Shown here piece by piece: positions 54,433 to 63,531 of a stretch of DNA of 64,000 bases (positions are counted from its first letter, which is position 1; each line of letters begins with the position of its first letter). Location of the stretch: assembly GCF_036884255.1 (NCBI RefSeq), contig NZ_CP145605.1, positions 992,001-1,056,000 of the forward strand, in the 5' to 3' direction. The position numbers were made by a program, and so were the translations under genes. This DNA comes from Paenibacillus tundrae. Its GTDB lineage: Bacteria > Bacillota > Bacilli > Paenibacillales > Paenibacillaceae. A model generated the notes under the pieces. It ran no database searches, had not been told where the DNA came from, and saw only the letters and a list, made by a program, of their open reading frames with translations.

Positions 54433-54505
54433 TCATTGGTTTTACACACTTCTTAGTATATTTCCCCCTACATATTGAACAAAAATGTGATTCTGTCTTT
54501 TATTT

Positions 54506-54521
54506 GAGCAAACGTTTGTAC
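54506..54521. promoter_or_regulatory. LacI-type operator, site 2
   Basis: GAGCAAACGTTTGTAC, the same palindrome core (54509-54518), 137 bases from site 1 centre to centre (about 13 helical turns). The pair could support repressor looping. The 445-base interval 54176-54620 holds these sites and no gene. Confidence 0.65.
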
Positions 54522-54620
54522 AAAAAAGAACAAGGATCATAACACCTGACATTCTACGCAGATCAAAGGGTGAGAGAGCGCAATTTCGTTGAACCAAACA
54601 GAGGGAAGGGGACATTTTAC

Positions 54621-55907
54621 ATGAGAAAATGGCAAGGGGCAACATGGTCTATCGTCATGGCTTTTACACTGGTTGCATGCTCGGCAGGAGGGGGAACTAC
54701 ATCTCCAACGACAGCAGGCGAGAATCCGGAAGAAGCTGTACAACTGACAGCCGAGAATCTTCAACCAGAGGAAGGAGCAACCTTGGTCATCTGGGAGGAC
54801 AAAAATCAAAGCAGCTTCATTGAGCAAAGAGTGCAAAAGTTCGAAGAGAAGTACGGTGTAACCGTCAAAATGGAGGAATTGCCTCCGACGGATCAGGTGA
54901 CGAAATTAACGACAGATGGACCGGCAGGGCTGGCAGCAGACGTGGTCGTGTTTCCACATGACAAAATTGGTAGCGCTTCAGAAGCAGGACTGATCTTGCC
55001 AAATGACATTTTTGAAGCAGAAACCGTAGCGAATACAAGTGAGAATGCCCTCAAGGCGGTGACTTTCAAGGATATCTTGTACGGATATCCGTACAGCGTT
55101 GAGACATATGCCCTCTTTTATAACAAAGCATTATACCCGGAAGCTCCACAAAACTTCGATGAGATTATCAGCTTCGCCCAAACCTTCAATGATACCAAGT
55201 CCAATCAATACGCATTGATGTGGGAATTGCAGCAGTTCTATTACAATTATGCGTTTCTGGCATCGCAGGGCGGATATATCTTCGGTGATAACGGGATGGA
55301 TAGCGGAGATCTTGGTTTGAATAATGAAGGCGCTCAGAAGGGTGGGCAATTCCTGCAGACGCTGAAGTCTGAAGTGTTGCCGCTCAAGATGGGTGATGTG
55401 AACTACGATATCAAAAAAGGATTGTTCTCCAGCGGCAAGCTGGCGATGGATATTAACGGGCCGTGGACCATTGCGGATTACCGCAATGCGGGAATCGACT
55501 TCGGTGTTGCTCCACTTCCAGCGATTGATGGCAAACCGATGACATCCTTCTCCGGGGTTAAAGCTTATTACGTAAATGCATTCACGCAATATCCGAATGC
55601 CTCCAAGTTACTGGCTGCTTTCCTATCCAATGAAGAGGCTCAGATGGAGAACTTTGAACTAAATGGCACACTTCCGGCGAACAAGAACGTCGCAGCCAAT
55701 CCGAAGGTTCAGGAAGATCCGATCAACAATGCGTTCCTGGAGCAATTCAACAACTCCACCCCAATGCCTTCGCTTCCTGCCATGGACAGTGTCTGGGGAC
55801 CGATCACATCTGCCATTACGGATATCTGGGATAGTGGCAAGGATGTCAAAGCATCGCTGGACAATGCCGTGAAGCAGATCCAGGAGAGCCTTGCAACCGT
55901 GCAGTAA
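54621..55907 (+). CDS. Maltodextrin/cyclodextrin-binding lipoprotein of an ABC importer (MdxE/MalE type)
   Basis: 428-residue lipoprotein with lipobox LVAC and a type I solute-binding fold of the MalE group (ATLVIWEDKN, KFEEKYGVTVKMEE, YGYPYSVETYALFYNKALYP, MDINGPWTIADY). It captures maltodextrins or cyclodextrins outside the cell. AAGGGGA precedes ATG 54621; the longer open frame lacks a signal-peptide start. It is the first gene of the operon with two permeases. A 170-base gap containing repeat copy C separates it from the next gene, a usual place for mRNA processing that lets binding protein be made in excess. Confidence 0.92.
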   Translation: MRKWQGATWSIVMAFTLVACSAGGGTTSPTTAGENPEEAVQLTAENLQPEEGATLVIWEDKNQSSFIEQRVQKFEEKYGVTVKMEELPPTDQVTKLTTDGPAGLAADVVVFPHDKIGSASEAGLILPNDIFEAETVANTSENALKAVTFKDILYGYPYSVETYALFYNKALYPEAPQNFDEIISFAQTFNDTKSNQYALMWELQQFYYNYAFLASQGGYIFGDNGMDSGDLGLNNEGAQKGGQFLQTLKSEVLPLKMGDVNYDIKKGLFSSGKLAMDINGPWTIADYRNAGIDFGVAPLPAIDGKPMTSFSGVKAYYVNAFTQYPNASKLLAAFLSNEEAQMENFELNGTLPANKNVAANPKVQEDPINNAFLEQFNNSTPMPSLPAMDSVWGPITSAITDIWDSGKDVKASLDNAVKQIQESLATVQ

Positions 55908-55945
55908 GAACGAACGATGACACGAAGATATGCATAAGAACAAGC

Positions 55946-56070
55946 TGAAGGAGTGAAGCTAAAAGCTTTCTGAAAGAAAGCTTGCTTCGGAAGCACCTGC
56001 ATGACTTTATCCCCGGATGTCCCCCATTTAGAAAGGTATTGAAAAAATCTGGGATAACAGGGTCGGAGAG
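55946..56070 (+). repeat. Repeat element copy C, shortened, inside the maltodextrin operon
   Basis: It shares with copies A and B the segments AAAGCTTTCTGAAAGAAAGC, TTCGGAAGCA, TATCCCCGGAT and AAAAATCTGGGATAACAG in the same order and orientation. Terminal inverted repeats are not visible and parts of the interior are missing. It fills most of the gap between the binding-protein gene and the first permease gene, ending at the permease ribosome binding site. Confidence 0.7.
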
Positions 56071-56080
56071 GAGAGAGCGA

Positions 56081-57436
56081 ATGCAACAGCAGCATGTCCC
56101 GGTGCCTGTCGGCCCCGGAAGGGAAAGGCAGCACCGGATGACAGCGGCCATATGTTCCATCATATTGCAAGGTCTGGGGCAGTTATATAATCGGCAATGG
56201 ATCAAAGGAATTGTACTACTGTTGCTGGAGGGAGTAGGGCTTGCATACCTGCTTCCTCGCCTGTCTCAAGCAGTATGGGGAGTATGGACACTGGGCGAGA
56301 ATACACAGCGTTTTGTCAAAGTGAATGGTTCCACCGTGCTTCAAAAAGGAGACCATTCCATCTTTTTATTGCTGGATGGGATTATCGTATTGCTGGTATT
56401 TTTTGTGTTTATTCTGATCTACATTTTGAATATCCGGGATGCGTACATGACCGGGCTTGCTAGAGAAGAAGGCAAGCAGATACGAAGTGCAGGAGCCACG
56501 ATCCGCAACATGATGGATCGAAACTTCCCATATCTGTTTCTGTCCATTCCGGCACTTGGGATACTCTTTTTCACCATTATGCCAATCTTGTTCACGGTCA
56601 CCATCGCGTTTACGAATTATTCGGCGCCGGATCATATCCCGCCAGCTAAACTGGTAGACTGGGTCGGCTTCAAGACATTCAGTGATCTGATCCAGCTCAA
56701 GTCATGGAGTCAGACGTTCTACGGTGTTCTCACCTGGACGGTGATCTGGGCCATTTTAGCTACAGTTACTACTTATTTCGGTGGTGTACTCGTGGCGTTA
56801 TTGATTGAACAGCGGGGTATACGCTTCAAGAAGGTGTGGCGTACGATTTTCATCCTGCCTTATGCCATCCCGCAGATTATTTCCCTGTTGTTGATGCGCA
56901 ATCTGTTCAACGGCCAGTTTGGGCCGATCAATACGTATATGAGAGCTTTTGGGCTGGAGGGATTACCTTGGCTGACCGATCCGTTCTGGGCAAAGGTTAC
57001 GGTCATTGTCGTCAACATGTGGATCGGTATCCCGGTCAGCATGGTGTTGATTCTGGGTGTGTTGACAGCCATTCCACGTGATCTGTATGAGGCTGCTGAA
57101 GTGGACGGGGCTTCCGCATTCCAGAAATTCCGAATCATTACGATGCCGTTCATTTTGTTTGCGACTACACCAGTGCTCATTATGCAGTTTGCGGGTAACT
57201 TCAACAATTTCAATGTGATCTTCCTGCTGACCAACGGCAATCCGCTACGTGGGGATTATCAGTATGCTGGGGCAACGGATCTGCTCGTAACCTGGCTCTA
57301 CAAGCTTACGCTGGACAACAATAAATTCAACATGGCTTCAGCGGTAGGTATTATTATCTTCCTGATTATCGCTTCATTCTCCATCTGGAATTTCCGCCGC
57401 TCCAAATCATTTAAGGAGGAGGACATGATTCAATGA
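56081..57436 (+). CDS. Maltodextrin ABC importer permease (MdxF/MalF type)
   Basis: 451-residue inner-membrane permease. An N-terminal extension with two or three extra helices (ILQGLGQLYNRQWIKGIVLLLLEG) is as in Gram-positive MdxF proteins. The core permease domain carries the coupling loop EAAEVDGASAFQKFRIITMPF (EAA motif). ATG 56081 follows GGAGAGGAGAG; the open frame reaches back to 55982 into the repeat and is not used. Its stop overlaps the next start by four bases. No ATPase gene is present, so a shared MsmX-type ATPase must power it. Confidence 0.92.
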   Translation: MQQQHVPVPVGPGRERQHRMTAAICSIILQGLGQLYNRQWIKGIVLLLLEGVGLAYLLPRLSQAVWGVWTLGENTQRFVKVNGSTVLQKGDHSIFLLLDGIIVLLVFFVFILIYILNIRDAYMTGLAREEGKQIRSAGATIRNMMDRNFPYLFLSIPALGILFFTIMPILFTVTIAFTNYSAPDHIPPAKLVDWVGFKTFSDLIQLKSWSQTFYGVLTWTVIWAILATVTTYFGGVLVALLIEQRGIRFKKVWRTIFILPYAIPQIISLLLMRNLFNGQFGPINTYMRAFGLEGLPWLTDPFWAKVTVIVVNMWIGIPVSMVLILGVLTAIPRDLYEAAEVDGASAFQKFRIITMPFILFATTPVLIMQFAGNFNNFNVIFLLTNGNPLRGDYQYAGATDLLVTWLYKLTLDNNKFNMASAVGIIIFLIIASFSIWNFRRSKSFKEEDMIQ

Positions 57437-58269
57437 AGACACGCAATAATCCGGTGCGCCTGGCTGTGAGTTACCTATTACTACTGATCATTGCCGTCGT
57501 CTCCATCTATCCGGTGCTCTGGATTTTTCTCTCTTCCTTAAGACCGGGTGCGGCATTGTTTAGTGAGCGTTTATGGCCAGAAGCCTACACGCTGTCCCAT
57601 TATGGTGAACTGTTCAACAATCCATCTTTTATGTATGGCCGATGGTATATGAATACGCTGAAAATTGCCTTTTTCACCATGATCTTCTCTACACTTATGG
57701 TGACACTGGGAATGTATGCCTTGTCGCGTTTCCGTTTCCGTGGTCGCAAAACGATTCTTTCTACCATGCTGATTCTTGGCATGTTCCCGAGTTTCATGAG
57801 CATGATTGCTATTTATATCATTTTGCTGCAAATTAAATTGCTCGACACCCATGCTGCACTTATTCTGGTCTATTCTTCAGGAGCAGTACTTGGGGGATTC
57901 ATCGTCAAAGGATTCTTCGACACCATTCCGCGCAGTCTGGATGAAGCGGCTCGTATCGATGGTGCAAGTCACTTGCGGGTATTCACCAGCATCATTTTGC
58001 CATTATCCAAACCGATGTTGACCTATGTGGCTTTAACTAGCTTCACAGGGGCGTGGATGGACTTTATTTTTGCCCGTCTGGTACTGCGTACGAAGGAGAA
58101 TTGGACACTTGCGGTAGGGATGTGGGATCTGGTCAACCGTTATCAGGACAGTAACTTTACGATGTTCGCCGCAGGAGCGGTACTGATCGCCATTCCGATT
58201 ACGCTGTTGTTTGTTTTCCTACAGCGCTTCCTAGTTCAAGGTCTCACATCAGGGGCTTCCAAAGGGTAA
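57433..58269 (+). CDS. Maltodextrin ABC importer permease (MdxG/MalG type)
   Basis: 278-residue permease with six helices and the EAA loop DEAARIDGASHLRVFTSIILPLSKP. It pairs with the MdxF-type protein to form the channel; the starts are coupled through a four-base overlap. Last gene of the operon. Hairpins follow downstream. Confidence 0.93.
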   Translation: MKTRNNPVRLAVSYLLLLIIAVVSIYPVLWIFLSSLRPGAALFSERLWPEAYTLSHYGELFNNPSFMYGRWYMNTLKIAFFTMIFSTLMVTLGMYALSRFRFRGRKTILSTMLILGMFPSFMSMIAIYIILLQIKLLDTHAALILVYSSGAVLGGFIVKGFFDTIPRSLDEAARIDGASHLRVFTSIILPLSKPMLTYVALTSFTGAWMDFIFARLVLRTKENWTLAVGMWDLVNRYQDSNFTMFAAGAVLIAIPITLLFVFLQRFLVQGLTSGASKG

Positions 58270-58376
58270 CTGTGCTCTGTGCATTATTTCGTCCGCGATC
58301 TAGTCGTAGATTAAATATATGAAGTGATAAAACACGTGGCAGATCAAGTAAAACATCAAATAATATACGTCAAGCT

Positions 58377-58432
58377 GGCACTTCCCGTGATGTGATGTCT
58401 AAAGTTGACAGACATCATTACGGAAGTGCCTT
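58377..58432 (+). terminator. Long imperfect hairpin after the permease operon
   Basis: Arms GGCACTTCC..ATGTCT and AGACAT..GGAAGTGCC pair over about 20 positions with a few mismatches. The T tail is weak. Possible terminator or mRNA-stabilising end. Confidence 0.55.
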
Positions 58433-58492
58433 CTGCTTCAATATGAGTTTACGAGACCTTAACCTCAATCCAATCAACCCGTACCTATGTAT

Positions 58493-58532
58493 AAACCCGG
58501 AGTATACGCTATCTCAGCGTACTCCGGGTTTC
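58493..58532. terminator. Bidirectional hairpin between permease operon and CGTase gene
   Basis: AAACCCGGAGTA/TACTCCGGGTTT arms plus ACGCT/AGCGT, separated by a one-base bulge, with TTT on both outer sides. It lies just beyond the CGTase stop codon on the minus strand. Confidence 0.7.
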
Positions 58533-58563
58533 GTGATGGGTTTATCTTCAATCCATTATTATG

Positions 58564-60720
58564 TTATTGCCAGTTCACTGTAACCGTAGCTGTTCCGCTC
58601 GTCGGGGTGGTAAAGGTATGGTTGGAACCACTTTCCCACGTAACCGTGGAGCCATTCTTTTTGAAGAACTTGAACTCTAGCGGCGTACCGGCTGGAACAC
58701 TGACGTCATAGTACCACGTTGGGTATGCATGAACGACCTGATTGAACGCTGGGCCAATTGCGGTGGAGCCTGTGGACCAACTTCCTAACTCAGCCACGTT
58801 TCCGGTTAGATAAATGTTCTCGCCGAGGGAAGTGGTGGCATTATTGATGACAAAGCGGACAGAAACCTGATCTCCGCTAAGAATCGTAAAATCGTTATAC
58901 GCATTGCTACTGACTCCGCCTGCTGTTACTTTCACTGCGTAAGTTCCCGCTGCAACGGCTGGAATCTTGACTTTGATCTGTGTATCTTCCCAAGAGGTGA
59001 TGGCTGCACCTGTTACTGCTGTAGTTCCGAAGTTTACTGTGCCTTTGGAAGCGCCGAATCCTCGACCATCAATGGTGACTTCATTTCCCGCTTTGCCCAT
59101 GGTTGGGCCTAAATTACCAATAGTTGGGGTGGTCTCATTCGCTGTATATTGCCAAACGGCTGTTGCACCTGCTGCAAGATTGAAGGACGTGATGTTTCCT
59201 CCATTAGAGGAAATCTGACTGCCATTAAGTGCGCCACCAAGCACATCCGTATATGTACCCGTAGGAAGCGAGGTGGTTAGACCTGAGATGGATGCAGACG
59301 CAGAGGTACTGCGATTGATTGCAATGACAGCAACGCTATTACCGAATTTGCGTTCATAGATGTAGACGTCGTTATTGATCCAGCGTTGCTGCGTTGAACC
59401 ATAGGCAATAGCCGGATTGGACTTCCGTAATGGAGCAAGTTTGCTGATTACATTGAACGCCGTGGATGTTTTGGAGAAGGAAGGCATCTTACCACGGTTA
59501 TCTGGATCACCGTCCCCGGTCATATATTGTTCTGTTCCATAGTAGATGGCAGGTACACCGCGCGAAGTTAAGGTGAATGCCAAAGCTTGCTCCAGACGCC
59601 GGTTCTGAACTGCATTCGTTTTGAAACGATCCATATCGTGATTATCAATAAAAGTAACCTGATCATGGATATGGTCGTAATCCGCTCCGGTGCTGCTGAT
59701 CATGGAATCTAGCGCGTACATCGTGGCGGTATTGTCGCGGAAGACATTCCGAACTTCTTGATTGAAGCGGAAGTCCAGCAGACTCATACCTGATTTATTG
59801 GCAAAATCATTATTATCTGCATCTGAAGCAGATGATCCCAGGAACCACTCGCCAAAGGTAAACACAGGCTGATGTGTATAGATGGAAGACATCCAATTCT
59901 TTTGCCAGCCCATAGGCATATGCTTCACTGCATCTACACGAATTCCGTCAATGCCCATATCCAGCCATTGCTTGATTGCATCTTTGAAATACGTGTCGAT
60001 GGTGCCGTTATTGTGGTTCAGGTCAGCCAGGTCGTAGAGGTTTTTGTAGATGCCGTTCTCAAGTGTGGAGAAGTCAGAGCCGCCATTATGATGGAAATAC
60101 TGGTTGGTATCATTGGTGTACCCGCCTACAAGGTTACCATTGTCGTATAATCTGCCATTCTCAGCAAATGAAGTATCGGTTTCCATGGCGGGGGAGGTAT
60201 GGTTAGGAGCGAAGTCGATGATGATTTTGATGTCTTTGGCATGAGCCGTGTCGACCAGGTTTTTGAAATCAGTCATCGTGCCGAAGGCTGGGTTCGTTTT
60301 CTTGAAGTCGCGTGCCCAATAGCCATGGTAGGCTGTGTTGTTGACACCTGAGTAGTTGATTAAAGAGTAGATATTTTCAACAGGTTGAGAGATCCAGAGC
60401 GCAGTTATACCTAGATCGGTAAAGTAGTTATCATTAATTTTGTCTATCAATCCTTGCCAGTCGCCACCGCAGTACAGTTTAAGATTGCTGCAACTTGCGT
60501 CATAGGCTCCTCCTGCCGGATTGTTGGCGGGATTGCCATCAGAGAAGCGGTCTGTGAACACCTGATAGATGACATCTGTACTGAAATTCTGTTTATTGGT
60601 TACCGCAGTATCAGGATCTGCGAATACAGACGCTGTGGTTAGAAAAGGGAAGGCGCTTCCTGCCATCAAGCCTAATGTCAGCGTGGCGCTGAGAAGGACT
60701 CGCTTGGTTAATTTGAACAT
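58564..60720 (-). CDS. Cyclodextrin glucanotransferase (CGTase, GH13) with CBM20
   Basis: 718-residue secreted enzyme. A signal peptide (cleaved near 34) is followed by the GH13 barrel with domain B, domain C, an IPT/TIG domain D ([26 protein letters not shown]) and a C-terminal starch-binding CBM20 ([23 protein letters not shown]). Catalytic residues are Asp263 (nucleophile, GIRVDAVKH), Glu291 (acid/base, FTFGEWFLG) and Asp362 (IDNHDMDRF), all offset by exactly 34 from the B. circulans 251 numbering. Tyr229 in KNLYDLADL corresponds to Tyr195, the residue tied to cyclisation. It converts starch to cyclodextrins. GAAGGGTGG precedes the ATG and a cre-like site lies upstream. Confidence 0.95.
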   Translation of the reverse strand: MFKLTKRVLLSATLTLGLMAGSAFPFLTTASVFADPDTAVTNKQNFSTDVIYQVFTDRFSDGNPANNPAGGAYDASCSNLKLYCGGDWQGLIDKINDNYFTDLGITALWISQPVENIYSLINYSGVNNTAYHGYWARDFKKTNPAFGTMTDFKNLVDTAHAKDIKIIIDFAPNHTSPAMETDTSFAENGRLYDNGNLVGGYTNDTNQYFHHNGGSDFSTLENGIYKNLYDLADLNHNNGTIDTYFKDAIKQWLDMGIDGIRVDAVKHMPMGWQKNWMSSIYTHQPVFTFGEWFLGSSASDADNNDFANKSGMSLLDFRFNQEVRNVFRDNTATMYALDSMISSTGADYDHIHDQVTFIDNHDMDRFKTNAVQNRRLEQALAFTLTSRGVPAIYYGTEQYMTGDGDPDNRGKMPSFSKTSTAFNVISKLAPLRKSNPAIAYGSTQQRWINNDVYIYERKFGNSVAVIAINRSTSASASISGLTTSLPTGTYTDVLGGALNGSQISSNGGNITSFNLAAGATAVWQYTANETTPTIGNLGPTMGKAGNEVTIDGRGFGASKGTVNFGTTAVTGAAITSWEDTQIKVKIPAVAAGTYAVKVTAGGVSSNAYNDFTILSGDQVSVRFVINNATTSLGENIYLTGNVAELGSWSTGSTAIGPAFNQVVHAYPTWYYDVSVPAGTPLEFKFFKKNGSTVTWESGSNHTFTTPTSGTATVTVNWQ

Positions 60721-60765
60721 GGTAATCCACCCTTCATCAATTGGTTTGGATATGTTCTGAATGAT

Positions 60766-60781
60766 TGTAATAGCGCTTACA
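60766..60781 (-). promoter_or_regulatory. Cre-like site upstream of the CGTase gene
   Basis: On the gene strand it reads TGTAAGCGCTATTACA, close to the catabolite-response consensus TGTAAGCGCTTACA. It lies about 45 bases before the CGTase start, so CcpA repression by glucose is likely. Confidence 0.6.
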
Positions 60782-60834
60782 AAAAAATAAATCTCTCAAT
60801 TCTGTTGAACATATCGCCTCCCTTATGGCATGCC

Positions 60835-60874
60835 AACAACCCCGGCATCTCCTGCTGGAGTTACCGGGGTTGTT
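60835..60874 (-). terminator. Hairpin between cyclomaltodextrinase and CGTase genes
   Basis: Eleven-base-pair perfect stem AACAACCCCGG/CCGGGGTTGTT with a smaller inner hairpin (CTCC/GGAG). It sits after the cyclomaltodextrinase stop and before the CGTase promoter, so it probably separates the two transcripts. The T-run is poor. Confidence 0.6.
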
Positions 60875-60988
60875 CTAAACCATATCGGTTCAAAAGCATA
60901 GCCCTCGAGTTATCTTCACAACGTTATAATAATTAAATATTGGTTTAGTTGTCAATATATATTTTAAAAGCATTTATTTTCTAGTTAT

Positions 60989-62749
60989 CTATTGTTTCGT
61001 ATTCTTCAACTGGAGTAAGCGGAATCCGAATGCTTCAATCTGGAGCTTATTCTTCTGATCCGCCTGAAATAAATCTTTGTTGAATACATCATGCCAGGTT
61101 CCCGCTACAGAAAGCGTGAGATCGAGCGAGCGGGATTGATCATCAGCGTTGAGTATAAGCACGAAATATTCCCCTGTGTGTGGATCATGTCGTTCGATAA
61201 CAAGGCAAGGATCACCAGCTCTGGCATGGAGCATGTTGAGATTAGCGCTACGAAGTGCAGGATGTTGTTTGCGTAAATGAATGATTGTCGTGAAGAAACT
61301 GAGAAGATCCTTGTTTTGTTTGTCTTCGTCCCATTCCATGCATTTGCGGCAGCCAGGATCGTAGCCACCTTCCAGCCCAATCTCGTCTCCATAATAGATG
61401 CAGGGTACACCTGGATAGGTGAAGAGCAGGAGGAGGGCGAGCTTCATTTTGCGCACATCCCCCTTACATTCGGTCAGAAGTCGCGGTGTATCATGGCTAT
61501 CTAACAGGTTAAATGAAACCTCAGTAACCGATTGAGGATAAGCGATGAGCAGCTTACCGATCTCGTCAGCAAATCCTAAGCCATCCAGTTTACCGTGTAC
61601 AGCAAAGTCAAGCACAGAGTTGGTAAACGGGTAGTTCATCACTGCATCAAACTGGTCACCCTGAAGCCACATGATGGAATCATGCCAGATTTCGCCCAAT
61701 AGGTAGGCATCGGGGTTAATGCTTTTGACGGTTTGTCGGAATTCACGCCAAAATTGATGATCCACCTCATTAGCGACATCAAGTCGCCAGCCATCTATAC
61801 CAATGTCCTGAACCCAGTAACGTGCCACTTCCAGCAGGTAGGATTTCACTTCAGGATGCTCTGTATTTAACTTAGGCATTAGGGGTTCGAAGGCAAAGGT
61901 ATCATATGTCGGTATGCCATCCTCGATCCGTGCCGGCCAATCCCGAACGTGGAACCAATCAGCATAGGGGGATAATGCACCATTTTCAAGGACATCGGCA
62001 AAAGGGAAAAACTCTCGGCCTGAGTGGTTAAATACCGCATCTAGAATCACTCGTATCCCACGTTCATGACAGGCATCCACCAGCTCTTTCAGTTTCTCAT
62101 TCGTGCCGAAATGAGGATCTACCTTGAGATAGTTGCCAGTGTTGTACTTGTGGTTCGTCGTTGCCTGGAACAATGGACAGAAATAGATCGCGTTAATACC
62201 GAGATTAACCAGATGGTCGAGGTGGTTGATAATGCCCTGCAAGTCACCTCCGAAGAAATTAACTGGCGTAGGCTCGCCGCCCCAAGGCTCCGCATTGGCC
62301 GGACTGATAGAAGGATCGCCATTAGCATAACGTTCAGGGAATATTTGATAAAAGACCGCTTCTTTTACCCAAGCAGGAGCTTCAAAAATATCTGCCGGAT
62401 TCATAAATGGGAAATCGAAGAACTCCAATGAATTTTCCGGCATTGCTGTCTCGAATCTGCGTTCAGTCATCCACACACATTGATCATCCTTCTCTAACCG
62501 GAAACCGTAACGTAACCGGCGGTAAGGTGGCTGTACTTCAACCTCCCAATAATCGAAGAGGGCATCGCTGGTGAATAGATGCATGGGGAGGGTTTCCATC
62601 GTTCGATCCCAGGCATACTTATCCCCGATAATGGCATAGGCGGCGTCTACATCTCCGCGCTTGGATCTCAGGCGAAGATGCATTGTAGAGCGGTCATAAG
62701 CGTACGACCAATTTAATTTGGGGCGATGGTAAATAGCTTCGAGTAGCAT
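60989..62749 (-). CDS. Cyclomaltodextrinase / neopullulanase-type GH13_20 enzyme
   Basis: 586-residue cytoplasmic GH13 enzyme. An N-terminal starch-binding-like domain (about 1-125) precedes the barrel, with the subfamily motif MPKLN at 291-295. Catalytic Asp324 (GWRLDVANEVD), Glu353 (LLGEIWHDS) and Asp422 (LLDSHDTPR) are all present. Members open cyclodextrins and hydrolyse maltodextrins or pullulan to maltose and glucose. No signal peptide is present. AAGGAGTG precedes the ATG. Placement beside the CGTase and the ABC importer makes imported cyclodextrins the likely substrate. Confidence 0.93.
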   Translation of the reverse strand: MLLEAIYHRPKLNWSYAYDRSTMHLRLRSKRGDVDAAYAIIGDKYAWDRTMETLPMHLFTSDALFDYWEVEVQPPYRRLRYGFRLEKDDQCVWMTERRFETAMPENSLEFFDFPFMNPADIFEAPAWVKEAVFYQIFPERYANGDPSISPANAEPWGGEPTPVNFFGGDLQGIINHLDHLVNLGINAIYFCPLFQATTNHKYNTGNYLKVDPHFGTNEKLKELVDACHERGIRVILDAVFNHSGREFFPFADVLENGALSPYADWFHVRDWPARIEDGIPTYDTFAFEPLMPKLNTEHPEVKSYLLEVARYWVQDIGIDGWRLDVANEVDHQFWREFRQTVKSINPDAYLLGEIWHDSIMWLQGDQFDAVMNYPFTNSVLDFAVHGKLDGLGFADEIGKLLIAYPQSVTEVSFNLLDSHDTPRLLTECKGDVRKMKLALLLLFTYPGVPCIYYGDEIGLEGGYDPGCRKCMEWDEDKQNKDLLSFFTTIIHLRKQHPALRSANLNMLHARAGDPCLVIERHDPHTGEYFVLILNADDQSRSLDLTLSVAGTWHDVFNKDLFQADQKNKLQIEAFGFRLLQLKNTKQ

Positions 62750-62796
62750 TCAAGTCACTCCTTATGGATAAAAGTTATAGAATCCGGCTATAAACG

Positions 62797-62838
62797 CAAA
62801 AAAGGCACAACCCCCAATGTTCACGAGGTTGTACCTTT
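62797..62838 (-). terminator. Terminator of the small secreted-protein gene
   Basis: On the minus strand: stem GGTACAACC/GGTTGTGCC (one wobble) followed by TTTTTTGC. Confidence 0.82.
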
Positions 62839-62952
62839 CGGCAGCATAGCCTTTTGATTATAGCGTTATTATACGAACTAAATTCGCAAAAGAAAACACT
62901 TTTTTTTACTTTTATCTCACTTTTTTGATCTCGCCATAATGAGCACTACAGC

Positions 62953-63531
62953 TTACAGATCATAACCAAGCTTAGCTGCATATTTAACTAGCTCATTATT
63001 GGATTGCTCGATCAGTTTAGCGCCTTGAGCAAGTTTAGCATTGCCTTGTTTCAGCAAAGTGCTGTTCACTTTAGTTTTGGATACCGACTTCTTGAACAAC
63101 TGGTAAGCTTCAAGCTGTGTGTAGCTTCCTTTGACCAGTTTGGCATGAATTTTTTGCAATTCAGCATTTTGTGGTTTTACTAGTTTCAGCTTAGATACAT
63201 ATTTGGTGTAGTTAGGGATTGCGGTATTAGTCAATTTCAGGAACACAGATTTGCGATTCGCAGAAGTGATAATAGTACCGCCACTTACAGCGTTGAACGC
63301 TTTTTCTTCATACACTGCCGCTTCTGTCAATTTATCAATGTAGTCCAGAAAATCAATCTCTTCGTCCGTCGGTAACGGTTCGTCTTGAGATGTATCGTAA
63401 CCATATTCACTGTCTTCTGAGTAGGTAGATGTTGTATCCTCAGCTGCAGCCGCATAAGAACCAGCAGGTAGGAATACGCCTCCTAGCAAAGCAAAACTCA
63501 TAATCAATGATAATATCCAAGATTTCTTCAT
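62953..63531 (-). CDS. Small secreted protein of unknown function
   Basis: 192 residues with a clear Sec signal peptide (MKKSWILSLIMSFALLGG, cleavage near SYAAAA). An acidic, disordered stretch rich in Asp, Glu, Ser and Tyr (about 30-60) is followed by a helical domain rich in Lys and Leu (KYVSKLKLVKPQNAELQKIHAKLVKGSYTQLEAYQLFKK). No known domain recognised. It is monocistronic with its own terminator. Confidence 0.8.
   Translation of the reverse strand: MKKSWILSLIMSFALLGGVFLPAGSYAAAAEDTTSTYSEDSEYGYDTSQDEPLPTDEEIDFLDYIDKLTEAAVYEEKAFNAVSGGTIITSANRKSVFLKLTNTAIPNYTKYVSKLKLVKPQNAELQKIHAKLVKGSYTQLEAYQLFKKSVSKTKVNSTLLKQGNAKLAQGAKLIEQSNNELVKYAAKLGYDL

Noticed and set aside
55982-56080. Upstream extension of the MdxF-type permease start
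   Set aside because: The extra residues are encoded by repeat copy C, look unlike any permease and lack a ribosome binding site; ATG 56081 is better.
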